Source of the DNA: Asaia sp003994335
GTDB lineage: Bacteria; Pseudomonadota; Alphaproteobacteria; Acetobacterales; Acetobacteraceae
NCBI RefSeq assembly: GCF_037151175.1
Contig: NZ_JBBCOR010000005.1
Coordinates: forward strand, 1 to 64,000
Reading direction: 5' to 3'
Length of the DNA stretch: 64,000 bases
Shown here: one piece after another, positions 1 through 8,095 of the stretch
How the letters are laid out: every line of letters starts with the position of its first letter
Numbering within the stretch: the first letter of the stretch is position 1
The notes under the pieces: model-generated
Told to the model about the DNA's origin: nothing
Databases searched by the model: none
Seen by the model: only the letters and a program-made list of their open reading frames with translations
Translations under genes and position numbers: made by a program

Positions 1-304
1 ATCTGGCGATCCCCGCCAGAGATCCGGCATATTGCTCCTGCGTGATTTCACCGGCCGCGAGGGATTTCTGCAGCGCCTCGATATTGGCCGTGCGCTGGCG
101 GATCTCGCTGCTCAGCTTGGCCTCTGCGCGCGTCGTCTCGTCGAACTGCCTGGCTACCGATGCACCGTTACGACCGAGCCTTGTAACCTTGCTGTCTGCC
201 GCCTCTGCCGCATCGCCCAGCTTGATCAGGGACGCCGCATCGTCCTGCGCTTTTGCAAGATTGCTCTGAAAGGCAATGTAAAGCTCAGAATAGGTCGTCG
301 CCAT
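1..304 (-). CDS. Phage tail tape-measure protein, N-terminal part (cut by window start)
   Basis: The minus-strand reading frame opens with ATG at 304 (MATTYSELYIAF) and runs off the window start without a stop. The visible 101 residues are helical, charged and Ala/Gln-rich, with a RQRTANIEALQKSLAAGEIT stretch that looks like the coiled-coil head of a tape-measure protein. This is the place such a gene holds in lambdoid siphophages, directly after the tail tube and tail-assembly chaperone genes. A tape measure sets tail length and is ejected with the DNA. The assignment rests on position and coiled-coil character, since the membrane-spanning and C-terminal domains are not visible. A different coiled-coil minor tail protein is possible. 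Confidence 0.55.
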   Translation of the reverse strand, partial: MATTYSELYIAFQSNLAKAQDDAASLIKLGDAAEAADSKVTRLGRNGASVARQFDETTRAEAKLSSEIRQRTANIEALQKSLAAGEITQEQYAGSLAGIAR

Positions 305-318
305 GGTCGTGATCTCGC

Positions 319-957
319 TTATTCTCTTGGGCGAATTTCCAGCGCCGGATAAGTCATGAGGGTACCCGCCCGCGTCCTGCGCTCACCTGATGCGCCGCGC
401 AGGAGATAGGGGGCCTGGGGGGCAATGCCGCCGCCCAGCCGGACGAAGAGCTTGCCGAAATTAAGGGTAGGAAACCGGCGCATCAGGCCCTGACGCACAC
501 GCTCGATCTGATTGCGCCGGATCCGCGGCTCGAGCGCGCCGGTTTCGATCTTCCGCGCGTAGGGAAGCGGGTTGACGATCAGGATCGTGGCACTAGCTGG
601 CAGATCCTTGAGAGGCTGCTTCCAGAGCTTGTCATCGCAGAGGACCACCCATGAATCACGGAACTTTCCGCTCCGGGTGGGCGATGTCGACCGGCACAGG
701 TCGAGCCCTGCTTGCACAGCCTCCCCGGTGAGATTGAAGCGATAGAGAATGGCCCCATCCAGACGCACACTGATTTCGGGCGCATCCGCCTTGCCATCCA
801 CATAGCGCCGCCAGCTGGGCGGCGCCTCACCGCGAGCGATCAGCTCATCTCGCGCAGCGATCGCCCTGCGCGCCATTTCGGCACGCAAGGCCTCGGGCGA
901 GAGCGTGCGATCGACAAAAAGCCGCAGCGACCGGCTGAAGGTTTCGGCTCTGGCCAT
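319..957 (-). CDS. Phage tail-region protein of unknown function
   Basis: This 212-residue protein starts at ATG 957 and an AAGGGATG sequence just upstream gives a ribosome site. It sits between the chaperone-position genes and the tape measure, 3 bases after the upstream stop, so it is in the tail operon. The N-terminus is a charged helix (VDRTLSPEALRAEMARRAIA) and the rest is mixed alpha/beta with an arginine-rich stretch (EPRIRRNQIERVRQGLMRRF). I do not recognise a specific family. It could be a minor tail or tail-completion component. No signal peptide or membrane segment is seen. Confidence 0.6.
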   Translation of the reverse strand: MARAETFSRSLRLFVDRTLSPEALRAEMARRAIAARDELIARGEAPPSWRRYVDGKADAPEISVRLDGAILYRFNLTGEAVQAGLDLCRSTSPTRSGKFRDSWVVLCDDKLWKQPLKDLPASATILIVNPLPYARKIETGALEPRIRRNQIERVRQGLMRRFPTLNFGKLFVRLGGGIAPQAPYLLRGASGERRTRAGTLMTYPALEIRPRE

Positions 958-960
958 GGG

Positions 961-1386
961 TCATCCCTTGAGGAATTCAGCGATGCTGGCTGTGATCTGC
1001 TCATTTCTGTGCCGCAGGAACACGGCATCGAGCGCCCTGACCTGAGCGATCAGCCAGGACGTATCCTCTTGCGTGACGGCATTGGCCTGACACCAGAGCG
1101 CGAGCGCACTCCAGGTGATTCCTGTCGGGCGGGACACGCCCCGGATCTTGCCCATAGCGGCCCCGATCAGATCGAAAGACCAGACGCGGTCATGTTCCAG
1201 ATCGTGCCAGCACCTCCAGGGGCGTTCCAGAGCAGCAGGAAGTACTGGCTTTTCCGCCAGCAGAACCTCCCTGATTTCCGGCGCTTCATCCGGCCGAGAA
1301 ACGGGCTGAACTGAAGTTCCCAGGCCAATGCCTCCGTCAGTTTCCCACGGCTTCCTCATGCTCGCGGGCGCGATCGTCACCCACAC
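961..1386 (-). CDS. Tail-assembly chaperone-position protein, downstream partner (T-like)
   Basis: This open frame of 141 codons begins with GTG at 1386, with a possible internal ATG at 1359, inside the end of the upstream gene that stops at 1337. In lambdoid phages two overlapping genes between tail tube and tape measure encode G and the frameshifted G-T chaperone that loads the tube protein on the tape measure. Position and overlap match that pair. The coding signal is best after the overlap (WSFDLIGAAMGKIRGV, ITWSALALWCQANAVTQEDT). The frame is +1 (equivalently -2) relative to the upstream gene, so it needs either an internal start or a +1/-2 frameshift. No strong ribosome site precedes either start. 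Confidence 0.55.
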   Translation of the reverse strand: MWVTIAPASMRKPWETDGGIGLGTSVQPVSRPDEAPEIREVLLAEKPVLPAALERPWRCWHDLEHDRVWSFDLIGAAMGKIRGVSRPTGITWSALALWCQANAVTQEDTSWLIAQVRALDAVFLRHRNEQITASIAEFLKG

Positions 1387-1774
1387 GGGCTGCCGCCGAA
1401 ATAGCGAGCGCGATCAACATCGGCTGATCACCAGCAGAGAGCATCGTTCGAAACTCATCCAACGTAACCTCCCTTCCGTCATCATGGAGCAGCCCCTGCA
1501 CACCGATCACGCAGTGATCGGCAATGGCCTGCCCCTGCGCCAGATCGTCTTCGGTAGGAGGCAGGTTCTCGGGTCCATAACTCAGACCGCCGGGCTTTTG
1601 CCCACGGTTGAGCTTGCGGGCGGCCGCCATTTTCAGATCATGGAGCGCATCACGATATCTCGGGGTAAACCCGCGTGTGGTGATCTCGAACGTGTTGCCG
1701 AGCGGGCCGACCTCGATGGTTTCGCCCTCGCGCATACGGTCGGCATTGCGGGAGAAAGCAGAGAGTTTTGCCAT
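1337..1774 (-). CDS. Tail-assembly chaperone-position protein, upstream partner (G-like)
   Basis: This 145-residue soluble protein starts at ATG 1774 (MAKLSAFSRNADRMREGETI). It has a beta-rich N-terminus and a helical acidic C-terminus. It lies between the tail-tube gene and the T-like frame, the slot of gene G in lambda-type tails, and overlaps the next frame by 50 bases. Its last sense codons are GTG GGA AAC followed by TGA, so the last seven bases before the stop are a canonical X-XXY-YYZ slippery heptamer in the correct phase. The chaperone role is inferred from synteny rather than from a motif. Confidence 0.6.
   Translation of the reverse strand: MAKLSAFSRNADRMREGETIEVGPLGNTFEITTRGFTPRYRDALHDLKMAAARKLNRGQKPGGLSYGPENLPPTEDDLAQGQAIADHCVIGVQGLLHDDGREVTLDEFRTMLSAGDQPMLIALAISAAARVGDDRAREHEEAVGN
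1340..1346 (-). promoter_or_regulatory. Possible -1 ribosomal slippery heptamer G GGA AAC
   Basis: On the minus strand the bases GGGAAAC lie in phase with the upstream gene and abut its TGA stop at 1339-1337. The lambda G-T site is GGGAAAG. A -1 slip here would add about 56 codons and end at 1167. The convincing downstream coding frame is however the +1/-2 frame, so the site may be fortuitous. Confidence 0.4.
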
Positions 1775-1839
1775 GGGGAAAATTCCTTAGCGTTTGGATC
1801 AATAGGTTTGGAGACTAGGGCGCGCGCCTGCGCGCGAGT

Positions 1840-2799
1840 TTACGCGCCAGCGGCAGCTGAAGGCTTGAAACGCCGGATCGCGAATGTGCCACCGCCAGGC
1901 TGCGGATTACCCTCGATGTCAAAACTCGCGATCACAGACTGATTTTTACCGCCCGCATTGATCTGGGGATTTTGCAGCGAGGCGTTGAGGAACCGCAGAT
2001 CGTAGCCCTGGCCGAGGCCATCGCGCACCGTTGCGGCGATCTCGCCCTGCTGGCCATTGATGAACCGGTCATACAGCTCGTAATTGCGGAACAGGATCTG
2101 GAGCCGCCCTGTGGCCAGGAGTTCACCAGGCCGGATGCCGCAGGCATCGGCATGGCCCATGCCGTAATCGGCATCTGCGCCGTTGCGCTGCAGCGTGACC
2201 TCGAATTGCCGCACGCATCCCTCAGGCGCGACACCGCCGATCGTCAGCCCTGCGAAGCCTTTGACCGTATCCAAAACTGTGCCGTCTGGTGCCGGGAGCA
2301 GGCTCGCAGCCGGGGAAGTGCCCTGACGATGTTCGCCCTTGAACATGAGGTCGAAAGAGGTCTGCGCGAAGCCGCCCTGATTGAAGCTGAGCTGCGCCTG
2401 GCGAATAAAACCGCCATTGCGCACAAGCCAGGCCTCACCGAGCCGTTCGATAAACGTCCAGCATTTGACCAAACCGCCGTTTCTCAGTCCGTCATCGGTC
2501 CAGTCAGCCCCCATGACGCCTGCCAGCAGATCGTCATAGGTGCCAAAGGAGAGCGCTCCGGAGAGGCTTCCCGACACGTTGACCTGTGTTGTGACCGCCT
2601 GGGCCGCTTCGGGAGTATCGTTGATTTCTTCGGGGCGGTTCCGCTGGAACTGCTGGCGAAAGCTCTCACCGGTAAAGCGCGCCGCTTGATATGCTCCGGT
2701 CGGGGGAACGCTGAATTGCTCTTCGAAGGCGAAGGCGATCCGCGCGTCATTCGTCTGGTACGCTGCCGCGTAATTCTTGGTGGCACCTGCAAAGGCCAT
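1840..2799 (-). CDS. Phage tail tube (major tail) protein
   Basis: The frame is open further upstream, but ATG 2799 (MAFAGATKNYAAAYQ) follows a GGGGAA ribosome site and is the likely start, giving 319 residues. The order (terminator protein and fibre cassette upstream; chaperone pair and tape measure downstream) is that of the tail tube of a siphophage. Two beta-sheet blocks are visible: residues about 80-160 (VSGSLSGALSFGTYDDLLAG, ERLGEAWLVRNGGFIRQAQL) and a C-terminal block ending in VIASFDIEGNP. A second gene at 6331-7341 is clearly homologous along its length. A rho-independent terminator lies just upstream, so this gene may have its own promoter or depend on antitermination. Confidence 0.75.
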   Translation of the reverse strand: MAFAGATKNYAAAYQTNDARIAFAFEEQFSVPPTGAYQAARFTGESFRQQFQRNRPEEINDTPEAAQAVTTQVNVSGSLSGALSFGTYDDLLAGVMGADWTDDGLRNGGLVKCWTFIERLGEAWLVRNGGFIRQAQLSFNQGGFAQTSFDLMFKGEHRQGTSPAASLLPAPDGTVLDTVKGFAGLTIGGVAPEGCVRQFEVTLQRNGADADYGMGHADACGIRPGELLATGRLQILFRNYELYDRFINGQQGEIAATVRDGLGQGYDLRFLNASLQNPQINAGGKNQSVIASFDIEGNPQPGGGTFAIRRFKPSAAAGA

Positions 2800-2815
2800 G
2801 GATTCGATTCCCCAT

Positions 2816-2837
2816 AAAAAAAGCCGCACAAGGCGGC
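2816..2837 (-). terminator. Rho-independent terminator upstream of tail tube gene
   Basis: On the minus strand GCCGC, a five-base loop and GCGGC are followed by seven T residues. It lies after the stop of the LamG-like gene at 2873 and only about 17 bases before the tail tube ATG at 2799. It would trim transcripts between the two genes. Confidence 0.75.
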
Positions 2838-2872
2838 GGGTTCAGCTCTCGAACTGCGTAACGAGGTGGCCG

Positions 2873-3649
2873 TCAGACAGTGACACCGTATCGGGCACAC
2901 CAGCGACGCAGCAGCGCAGCGACTTCGCTCATCTCGCCATCCGAGAGGGGCACATTCCAGATGAGGGATACTGCGTGATGCACCTCGCCGCGCTGGGCCA
3001 CGGTGTTATCCGCATTGGGCTGCGATCCGATTTCGAGGGCTGTCGACGAGACGGTGTCAAGACCGGGGCCGGTGCGGACCTGCGAGGCGTTCCAGGTCAA
3101 TGCCTGCACAAGCCCCTCGACCTGCGCGCCCTGCCGCCGACAGCGCAGCGCATAAAGGCCCCACTTCGTCATGTCTCCTGTGCGCGGCGGCGTCGTATTC
3201 CAGGCGATCGGAGGTGAGCCGGGAATGCGAGCCCGTATTGCGCCCTCCGGCGCAGTAGCAGCAGTCAGGACCATCATGAAATCACCCATCCCGACTCCAT
3301 AAGCCCCCATCACGGCGCCGTCGGTCACCAGCCCGGCACCTCCCTGGTTCTCGGGCGGGACCGGCATCCGGACAACGGCGAAAATCGTCATTTCGCGTGG
3401 CTCCAGAATATTTGTCTTGAGATAATTGCTTCCTCCCCTGGTCGCCATATAGGGGAGCGCATTCCCAAGCACCCCCGGGTGCAGTTCGGGGGCTCCTACG
3501 ACCAGCGGCAGGCTGCCACCCACCGACATATTGCTGTTGACCGCATCCCCCGTAAAAAATGAGGCAAAGACCGGCTGATGTGCCGTTGGCGCGATCCATC
3601 CCCTCCCTGACGCGCTGGCGTCGGTATTGCCCAATATCAGTCTAGCCAT
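2873..3649 (-). CDS. Phage tail-associated LamG/concanavalin-like protein
   Basis: The start is set at ATG 3649 (MARLILGNTDASASGRGW) because GAGCGG lies just before it and the stop of the fibre gene is 12 bases upstream; earlier in-frame starts lie inside that gene. The 258-residue product has no signal peptide and is rich in beta-type segments, with a pattern (REMTIFAVVRMP, TKWGLYALRCRRQG, HHAVSLIWNVPLSDGEMSEV) seen in jelly-roll (LamG) domains of phage fibres. The segment LSDGEMSEVAALLRRW is typical of the end of such domains. It follows the SGNH fibre and is probably a second host-attachment or fibre-accessory protein. The exact role is unknown. Confidence 0.55.
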   Translation of the reverse strand: MARLILGNTDASASGRGWIAPTAHQPVFASFFTGDAVNSNMSVGGSLPLVVGAPELHPGVLGNALPYMATRGGSNYLKTNILEPREMTIFAVVRMPVPPENQGGAGLVTDGAVMGAYGVGMGDFMMVLTAATAPEGAIRARIPGSPPIAWNTTPPRTGDMTKWGLYALRCRRQGAQVEGLVQALTWNASQVRTGPGLDTVSSTALEIGSQPNADNTVAQRGEVHHAVSLIWNVPLSDGEMSEVAALLRRWCARYGVTV

Positions 3650-3660
3650 CCGCTCGGCTC

Positions 3661-6324
3661 CTAAAGGTATTTGTTGAGAGATTGCCCCACGAGGGATGCC
3701 AGGAAACGCACGCCGGTTTCCGTGGGGTGTGTCGTGTCCCAGAACAGCAATTTGTCGCTGCGATTGGCGATCGGCCCTGTGCCCCACGGATCGATGAAGC
3801 AGTCTGCATCGATATCCCCGGTCAGGATTGCGGCATGCAGGCGATCATTCAGGGCGCGATTATACTGGCCGATCATGAGCAGCCTGCTGTAACCCGCCTT
3901 TCTCAATCTGGCGTGTATTGCCTTGTTCTCGGCGACGATCTGATCGATGCTGACGCCCGTATTGATGTCATTATTGCCGAGCCAGGTGATCGCATAAGCG
4001 GTGCGGGCCTGTCCGATATCGGCGCAGACATTTTCAATCGTGTAACGCAGAAAATCCTGCGCTTTCGAGCCTGGAACGGCCCAGTTCCTGACCGAGAGCG
4101 GGCGGCTGAGATACTCGGCGAGCATCTGCGGCCAGCACCAGCCATCAAGGTTCAGAAAGCCTTGTGTCGTGCTGGAGCCGATGCAGTCGAGGCGATCGCG
4201 CAGCTGCGGGGCCATGGCTTCCGTCGCTGCCGCATTGCCCATGACCTGCTCGATTTCGGCATCCCCTAGCGATCGACGCAGGATCGCGACACTCGCCAGC
4301 ATCATGCCGCAGCTTTTGCCGCTCTGGGCAACTGTGCCCCCCAGGCCGCCCCCGGTCAGCGTCTTTGCCGCAAACCCTGCAGGCAGATCGATTGTGGATC
4401 TCTGGGGGCGTGGCGCAAGGATATCGAGCGTTGCACGACTATCGGGGTCCAGGCGCAGCACTGTTACGCCGTGAGACACGTCAGGCGTCAGGCTCGATTG
4501 CCCGATGACCGCGTGAGGATCTTTGCCAGCGAGCGAGAAACGCCCGCTCTCATTACCGGCGCCACCGACAAGGGCAATGCAACTGTCGTTAGTTTCGCCA
4601 AGTGAGAACGCCTGGTAGGGCCGAGATGTCGGGCTGTTGATGGTCGCAAACGAGCCGGTCGTGATAACCGTTACGGCCGAGGCCGCAAGCGCCAGGGTTG
4701 AGGGAAACCGCAGCACCTGCGGGGGGTAAGGGTCCGTCGACCATGATATGAGGCACTCACCATTGTGATATCGGGCGCAGAGATGCGGGTTGCGCTCGGG
4801 CAGGATTTCCCCGGTTTCAGCCTTGTAACCGAGCGACGTCGCATGATTGTCATGCCCGCTCTGATCATAGATCCGCACAACATTGATATTGCCTTTCGCT
4901 GCGGACATTGCCGCCGAAAGATCGTCTGCATTGAGATGACCGCGCTCGTCCTGATGCAGGGTGACTAGCCTCGTTCCCCCTGCGACATCGATAGCCACAT
5001 CGAGCAGCGGCCCACGATAAGACGATTTGAGACGCCTCACGCCATAGAGCGCAGCCACGTCATCCGCGAAAAGGTCGCCGATGCGCGCAGGGATCGTGTC
5101 GATCCGTCTCCAGATGGCGCAATCCTTGTCGGGATAGGCCATACGCCAGCAAGTGCCACGAGCCTGCCAAAGATCGCCAGGTAAAAAGCCCTTGCTCGCG
5201 TCGTCAGTGTACTTCGGATCGCGCACACGTAGCGATCTGGCGTCATCGCTGGGGGTATCCGCCACAGAGGCCTGCGCCTCATACGGCCGCCAAATCACGA
5301 AACCAAAATCATCGGTCACGGCGAAAGAGGGCTGGCGATCATCGAGCAGCTTGAGCGCACCTGCGCGCACGGCACCGTCCATGATCCCGATAGCAGGCGT
5401 ATTGCTCGGGTCGGAGCGATAGGAACCATCCCCGCCCAGGTGGCAGAGCAGGAAGCCATTGGCATCCAGCACGGTCAGCCCTGTCGGAGCGCCGTCATCG
5501 ATAAGCTGTACCGCCCCGGCCTTGATGCCCTCAGGAAGCAGGCCAAAAGCTGCAGCAGGGCCATTTGCACTTCTGTATGAGCCATCTGCACCGATCGAGG
5601 CCAACAGGAAACCGCATTCATCCGTGATGTTGAGGACGGCATCACCTGCCATATCGAGCAGTTTGATCGCCCCGGCCGCAACACCGCCTTCGGTAAGCCC
5701 GAAGCGGGGGGCCTCAGCGACGCTGCTTGTAAATGATCCATCGGTGCCGATAACGGCAATGACATGGCCGACATCGTCGGTGAGTTCCAGCGCCGCACGC
5801 GCACTGCCATCCTGGATTGTCAGGGAGCCCGCGCTCACAGCCCCGAGGGAGCGAATAGTCTGCGCGACAGCTGCCCACGCGGCGCGGGCGTAGTAAATCC
5901 ATGCGCCGTTTCGATACCAGGCGGCGTCCCCTTCATGCCATTCTTTCTGGCCATTGATATCGGTCGAACCCGCTTTCGAGACGACCCAGAGATCGCCCTC
6001 ATGCGGATCGGACGCAAGCAGATCCGGCGTATTGGTTGCCGCGTCCCAATAGCCCCGGAAAACGAGTGGCGCCGAGCCTGCAAGCCCAGCCGTGATCATG
6101 ACCTTGGCCGCAGCGACTTCCGAAGCAACCCCGCCGACTGCCAGTTGAGCCGACAGTGCTGCGCTCTCTGTTCGGGCAGCGGCCTTGCCAGCGACCTGCG
6201 CCTCGTAATCGGCGGCATCGATATGGAGCAATGTCGGATCCCCACCGATCCTGCGCGAAAGCGCGATCGCATCTCCCTGACGTGTCTGTCCGACGCGGGG
6301 CGATGCGCTGATTTCCTGTGTCAT
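3661..6324 (-). CDS. Phage tail fibre/receptor-binding protein with C-terminal SGNH hydrolase
   Basis: This 887-residue protein starts at ATG 6324 after a CAAGGAG-type site. The parts in order are a short N-terminal helical region (1-85), a knob of the GYWDAATNTPDLLASDPHEG/EGDLWVV type common in phage tail attachment regions (about 90-145), and four repeats of about 52 residues carrying a GxDGSY-type turn (about 180-345). A concanavalin-like segment follows with VVRIYDQSGHDNHAT at about 482-496, resembling the catalytic domain of arabinofuranosidase B. Last is an SGNH hydrolase with block I GSSTTQG (Ser718), GNND at 783-786 and DTTH at 863-866. It probably binds and de-esterifies a surface glycan on the host. 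The substrate is not shown by the sequence. Confidence 0.8.
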   Translation of the reverse strand: MTQEISASPRVGQTRQGDAIALSRRIGGDPTLLHIDAADYEAQVAGKAAARTESAALSAQLAVGGVASEVAAAKVMITAGLAGSAPLVFRGYWDAATNTPDLLASDPHEGDLWVVSKAGSTDINGQKEWHEGDAAWYRNGAWIYYARAAWAAVAQTIRSLGAVSAGSLTIQDGSARAALELTDDVGHVIAVIGTDGSFTSSVAEAPRFGLTEGGVAAGAIKLLDMAGDAVLNITDECGFLLASIGADGSYRSANGPAAAFGLLPEGIKAGAVQLIDDGAPTGLTVLDANGFLLCHLGGDGSYRSDPSNTPAIGIMDGAVRAGALKLLDDRQPSFAVTDDFGFVIWRPYEAQASVADTPSDDARSLRVRDPKYTDDASKGFLPGDLWQARGTCWRMAYPDKDCAIWRRIDTIPARIGDLFADDVAALYGVRRLKSSYRGPLLDVAIDVAGGTRLVTLHQDERGHLNADDLSAAMSAAKGNINVVRIYDQSGHDNHATSLGYKAETGEILPERNPHLCARYHNGECLISWSTDPYPPQVLRFPSTLALAASAVTVITTGSFATINSPTSRPYQAFSLGETNDSCIALVGGAGNESGRFSLAGKDPHAVIGQSSLTPDVSHGVTVLRLDPDSRATLDILAPRPQRSTIDLPAGFAAKTLTGGGLGGTVAQSGKSCGMMLASVAILRRSLGDAEIEQVMGNAAATEAMAPQLRDRLDCIGSSTTQGFLNLDGWCWPQMLAEYLSRPLSVRNWAVPGSKAQDFLRYTIENVCADIGQARTAYAITWLGNNDINTGVSIDQIVAENKAIHARLRKAGYSRLLMIGQYNRALNDRLHAAILTGDIDADCFIDPWGTGPIANRSDKLLFWDTTHPTETGVRFLASLVGQSLNKYL

Positions 6325-6330
6325 GACACC

Positions 6331-7341
6331 TCAAGGAGATATTGTTTGGTTGTTGTTGAGTATTGGTTCTTGGTTGACCGCTATGAGTTGGTAACCATCA
6401 GGCTGGATCATCGAAACCGAAATCGATCCGCCTGATACGCTGCCCGGTTGTGCCTCGATATCGAATGCCGCCATGAGAACTGTGCCCCGCCCACTCGCAT
6501 TGACGTGGGGATTGGAGATCACCGCCTTGGGAAACGCGATGGCGTAGCCGTAACCGTCCCGGTCTATGACCGAGAGCGAGAGGGGGCCGACCGCAGACGA
6601 CAGAAGCGCTTCATAAGCGTCATGCCCGCGCAGCATGACCTCGATGCTTGCTGAGGCCGAAAACAGGCCCAAACGAACGTCATGGGCAAAAGGTGATCCT
6701 GCGCCAAAATCGAGAGTCGCCCCACTCCTGCCGAGGGTGAGCGAGATACTGCGCACCACACCGGGACTGATCAGTCCATGCAGCGTGAGATCGAGACGCG
6801 CCTCACTCGAACACAGCGCCGCCCGTGAGGGCGGCGGATCATCTGGTGCCGCAGCGTCTTCGGAGATGACGCTCTCCCGGGCATAGATCACCTCGCAACT
6901 GACTTCCACGAACCCACCCTGTGAAACGGTCAGGGTAAGACTGCGGATGACCATTCCCTTGCGATAGAGCCATCCTTCACCAAGACGCTGCCGCAACGCC
7001 CAGCTGTGACGCGTCGTGCCATTGGTGATCGAACCCTTTCGCCAGGAACTGCCTAGTGCGCCTGCAAGTAGCAAATCCAGGCTGCCAAACGAAAGCAGGC
7101 CCTTGAGCGTGCCGCTTCCGTTAATCTGACTCGTGACACCGGGCGCACGTACCGCCTGGGGATTGCGCTCATCCGGATAAGCGCGCTCCTGAGAGAGTGC
7201 GAGACTGACCCCAGAAAGGCGCAATCGCTGAAAAACTGATGACGGCAATTCGCCATAAGCTGGCTCAGGAGCGATCGCGAAAGACGAGCGATCGCACAAA
7301 AGACCGGCAGCCCATCCGGCAGTCTGACGCGTCTCGCTCAT
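6331..7341 (-). CDS. Second tail tube-like protein (paralogue of the 1840-2799 product)
   Basis: ATG 7341 (MSETRQTAGWAAG) overlaps the TGA of the tail terminator gene in an ATGA junction, so the 336-residue version is chosen over longer frames. It aligns with the main tail tube along most of its length: GSGTLKGLLSFGSLDLLLAG against VSGSLSGALSFGTYDDLLAG, RLGEGWLYRKGMVIRS against RLGEAWLVRNGGFIRQ, and VLMAAFDIEAQPG against VIASFDIEGNPQPG. It ends 6 bases before the fibre start. It could form an alternative tube, a decoration ring or an adaptor holding the fibre; the sequence does not say which. Confidence 0.7.
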   Translation of the reverse strand: MSETRQTAGWAAGLLCDRSSFAIAPEPAYGELPSSVFQRLRLSGVSLALSQERAYPDERNPQAVRAPGVTSQINGSGTLKGLLSFGSLDLLLAGALGSSWRKGSITNGTTRHSWALRQRLGEGWLYRKGMVIRSLTLTVSQGGFVEVSCEVIYARESVISEDAAAPDDPPPSRAALCSSEARLDLTLHGLISPGVVRSISLTLGRSGATLDFGAGSPFAHDVRLGLFSASASIEVMLRGHDAYEALLSSAVGPLSLSVIDRDGYGYAIAFPKAVISNPHVNASGRGTVLMAAFDIEAQPGSVSGGSISVSMIQPDGYQLIAVNQEPILNNNQTISP

Positions 7342-7772
7342 AATGGCCGTTCTATCCTGTCCTGATAGCGGTAGCGGATCATGAGGCTCATGCTGATCCA
7401 GTTCCCGGTCGTGTCGGAATCGGGCGGATACAGACTTTGCCCGTCGTAATAGAGGCCCTCGGGCCAGGGCGCCGCCTCGACCAAGGGCGCCCGAAACGCG
7501 GTGCTCATGGCCTTGCAATAGGTCAGGGCATCAGGGGTCGAGATCCGGCCCACACGCATGGTCAGATACAGCGCGATCTCGCCTTCCTCTTCCATGGCGG
7601 TTTCGCCCAGGCCGAGCCGGTCGGATCGGCTGGCCTGGGCTTCCATGCGCCAATGAAGCGGCGGACGATCTTCCTGTGTCTGCTTCAGCACGTCGACCAG
7701 CGGAATCTCCTGTTCTTCCGCGACGAGCTGGGCGCGGGCAAAGGCGTCATTCCAGACGGTTTCAGACAGCAT
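7338..7772 (-). CDS. Phage tail terminator-like protein (DUF4128-type)
   Basis: The 144-residue product starts at ATG 7772, whose first base overlaps the stop of the upstream head-closure gene. Its length, acidic character and beta-strand pattern (EGEIALYLTMRVGRISTPDA, WISMSLMIRYRYQDRI at the C-terminus) fit the small tail terminator (lambda gpU type) that caps the tube and joins it to the head. It lies in the normal place between connector proteins and the tube gene. I recall similar proteins being grouped as DUF4128; this is a family memory and was not searched. Confidence 0.55.
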   Translation of the reverse strand: MLSETVWNDAFARAQLVAEEQEIPLVDVLKQTQEDRPPLHWRMEAQASRSDRLGLGETAMEEEGEIALYLTMRVGRISTPDALTYCKAMSTAFRAPLVEAAPWPEGLYYDGQSLYPPDSDTTGNWISMSLMIRYRYQDRIERPL

Positions 7773-8095
7773 TAGGAGCCTCCCGAGGCGATCAGCGACC
7801 AGCCGCAGAGCGTGCCCCGGTCGTAAACCGGGCTGGCATCGGTCAGGGTGTAGGTTTTCGGCCCGTCACGCAGCTGATCGCCCTTGCGGGGCGTATAGCC
7901 GGAGCGGTTTGTTTCATCGGCGGTGATCTGGGCCAGGAGCGGGGCCTTGCCCACACCCTCGGCCAGCTGGGCGACCTGGGGTGGCGGGGCGTAACTCTGG
8001 ACCGTCAGGCTTGCGCTCAGATCGGCCCGACTCAGCACCATGACCCGCCCGGCGCGCTGGATCTGCCTCCTGCGTCGGCTGGCGCCCAGGCTCAT
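7772..8095 (-). CDS. Phage head completion/head-tail joining protein
   Basis: A frame of 107 codons starts at ATG 8095 in an ATGA overlap with the connector gene stop at 8092. The same frame is open far upstream, but that part is antisense-type shadow over the connector and capsid genes. The product is small and basic at the N-terminus (MSLGASRRRRQIQRAGRVMV), then beta-rich (VQSYAPPPQVAQLAEGVGKA, DQLRDGPKTYTLTDASPVYD). Size, the G-D-x-L-R-D-G-P-K-T-Y pattern and position fit head-closure proteins (gpFII or gp7-like) that seal the connector. Function is by position and fold expectation. Confidence 0.6.
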   Translation of the reverse strand: MSLGASRRRRQIQRAGRVMVLSRADLSASLTVQSYAPPPQVAQLAEGVGKAPLLAQITADETNRSGYTPRKGDQLRDGPKTYTLTDASPVYDRGTLCGWSLIASGGS

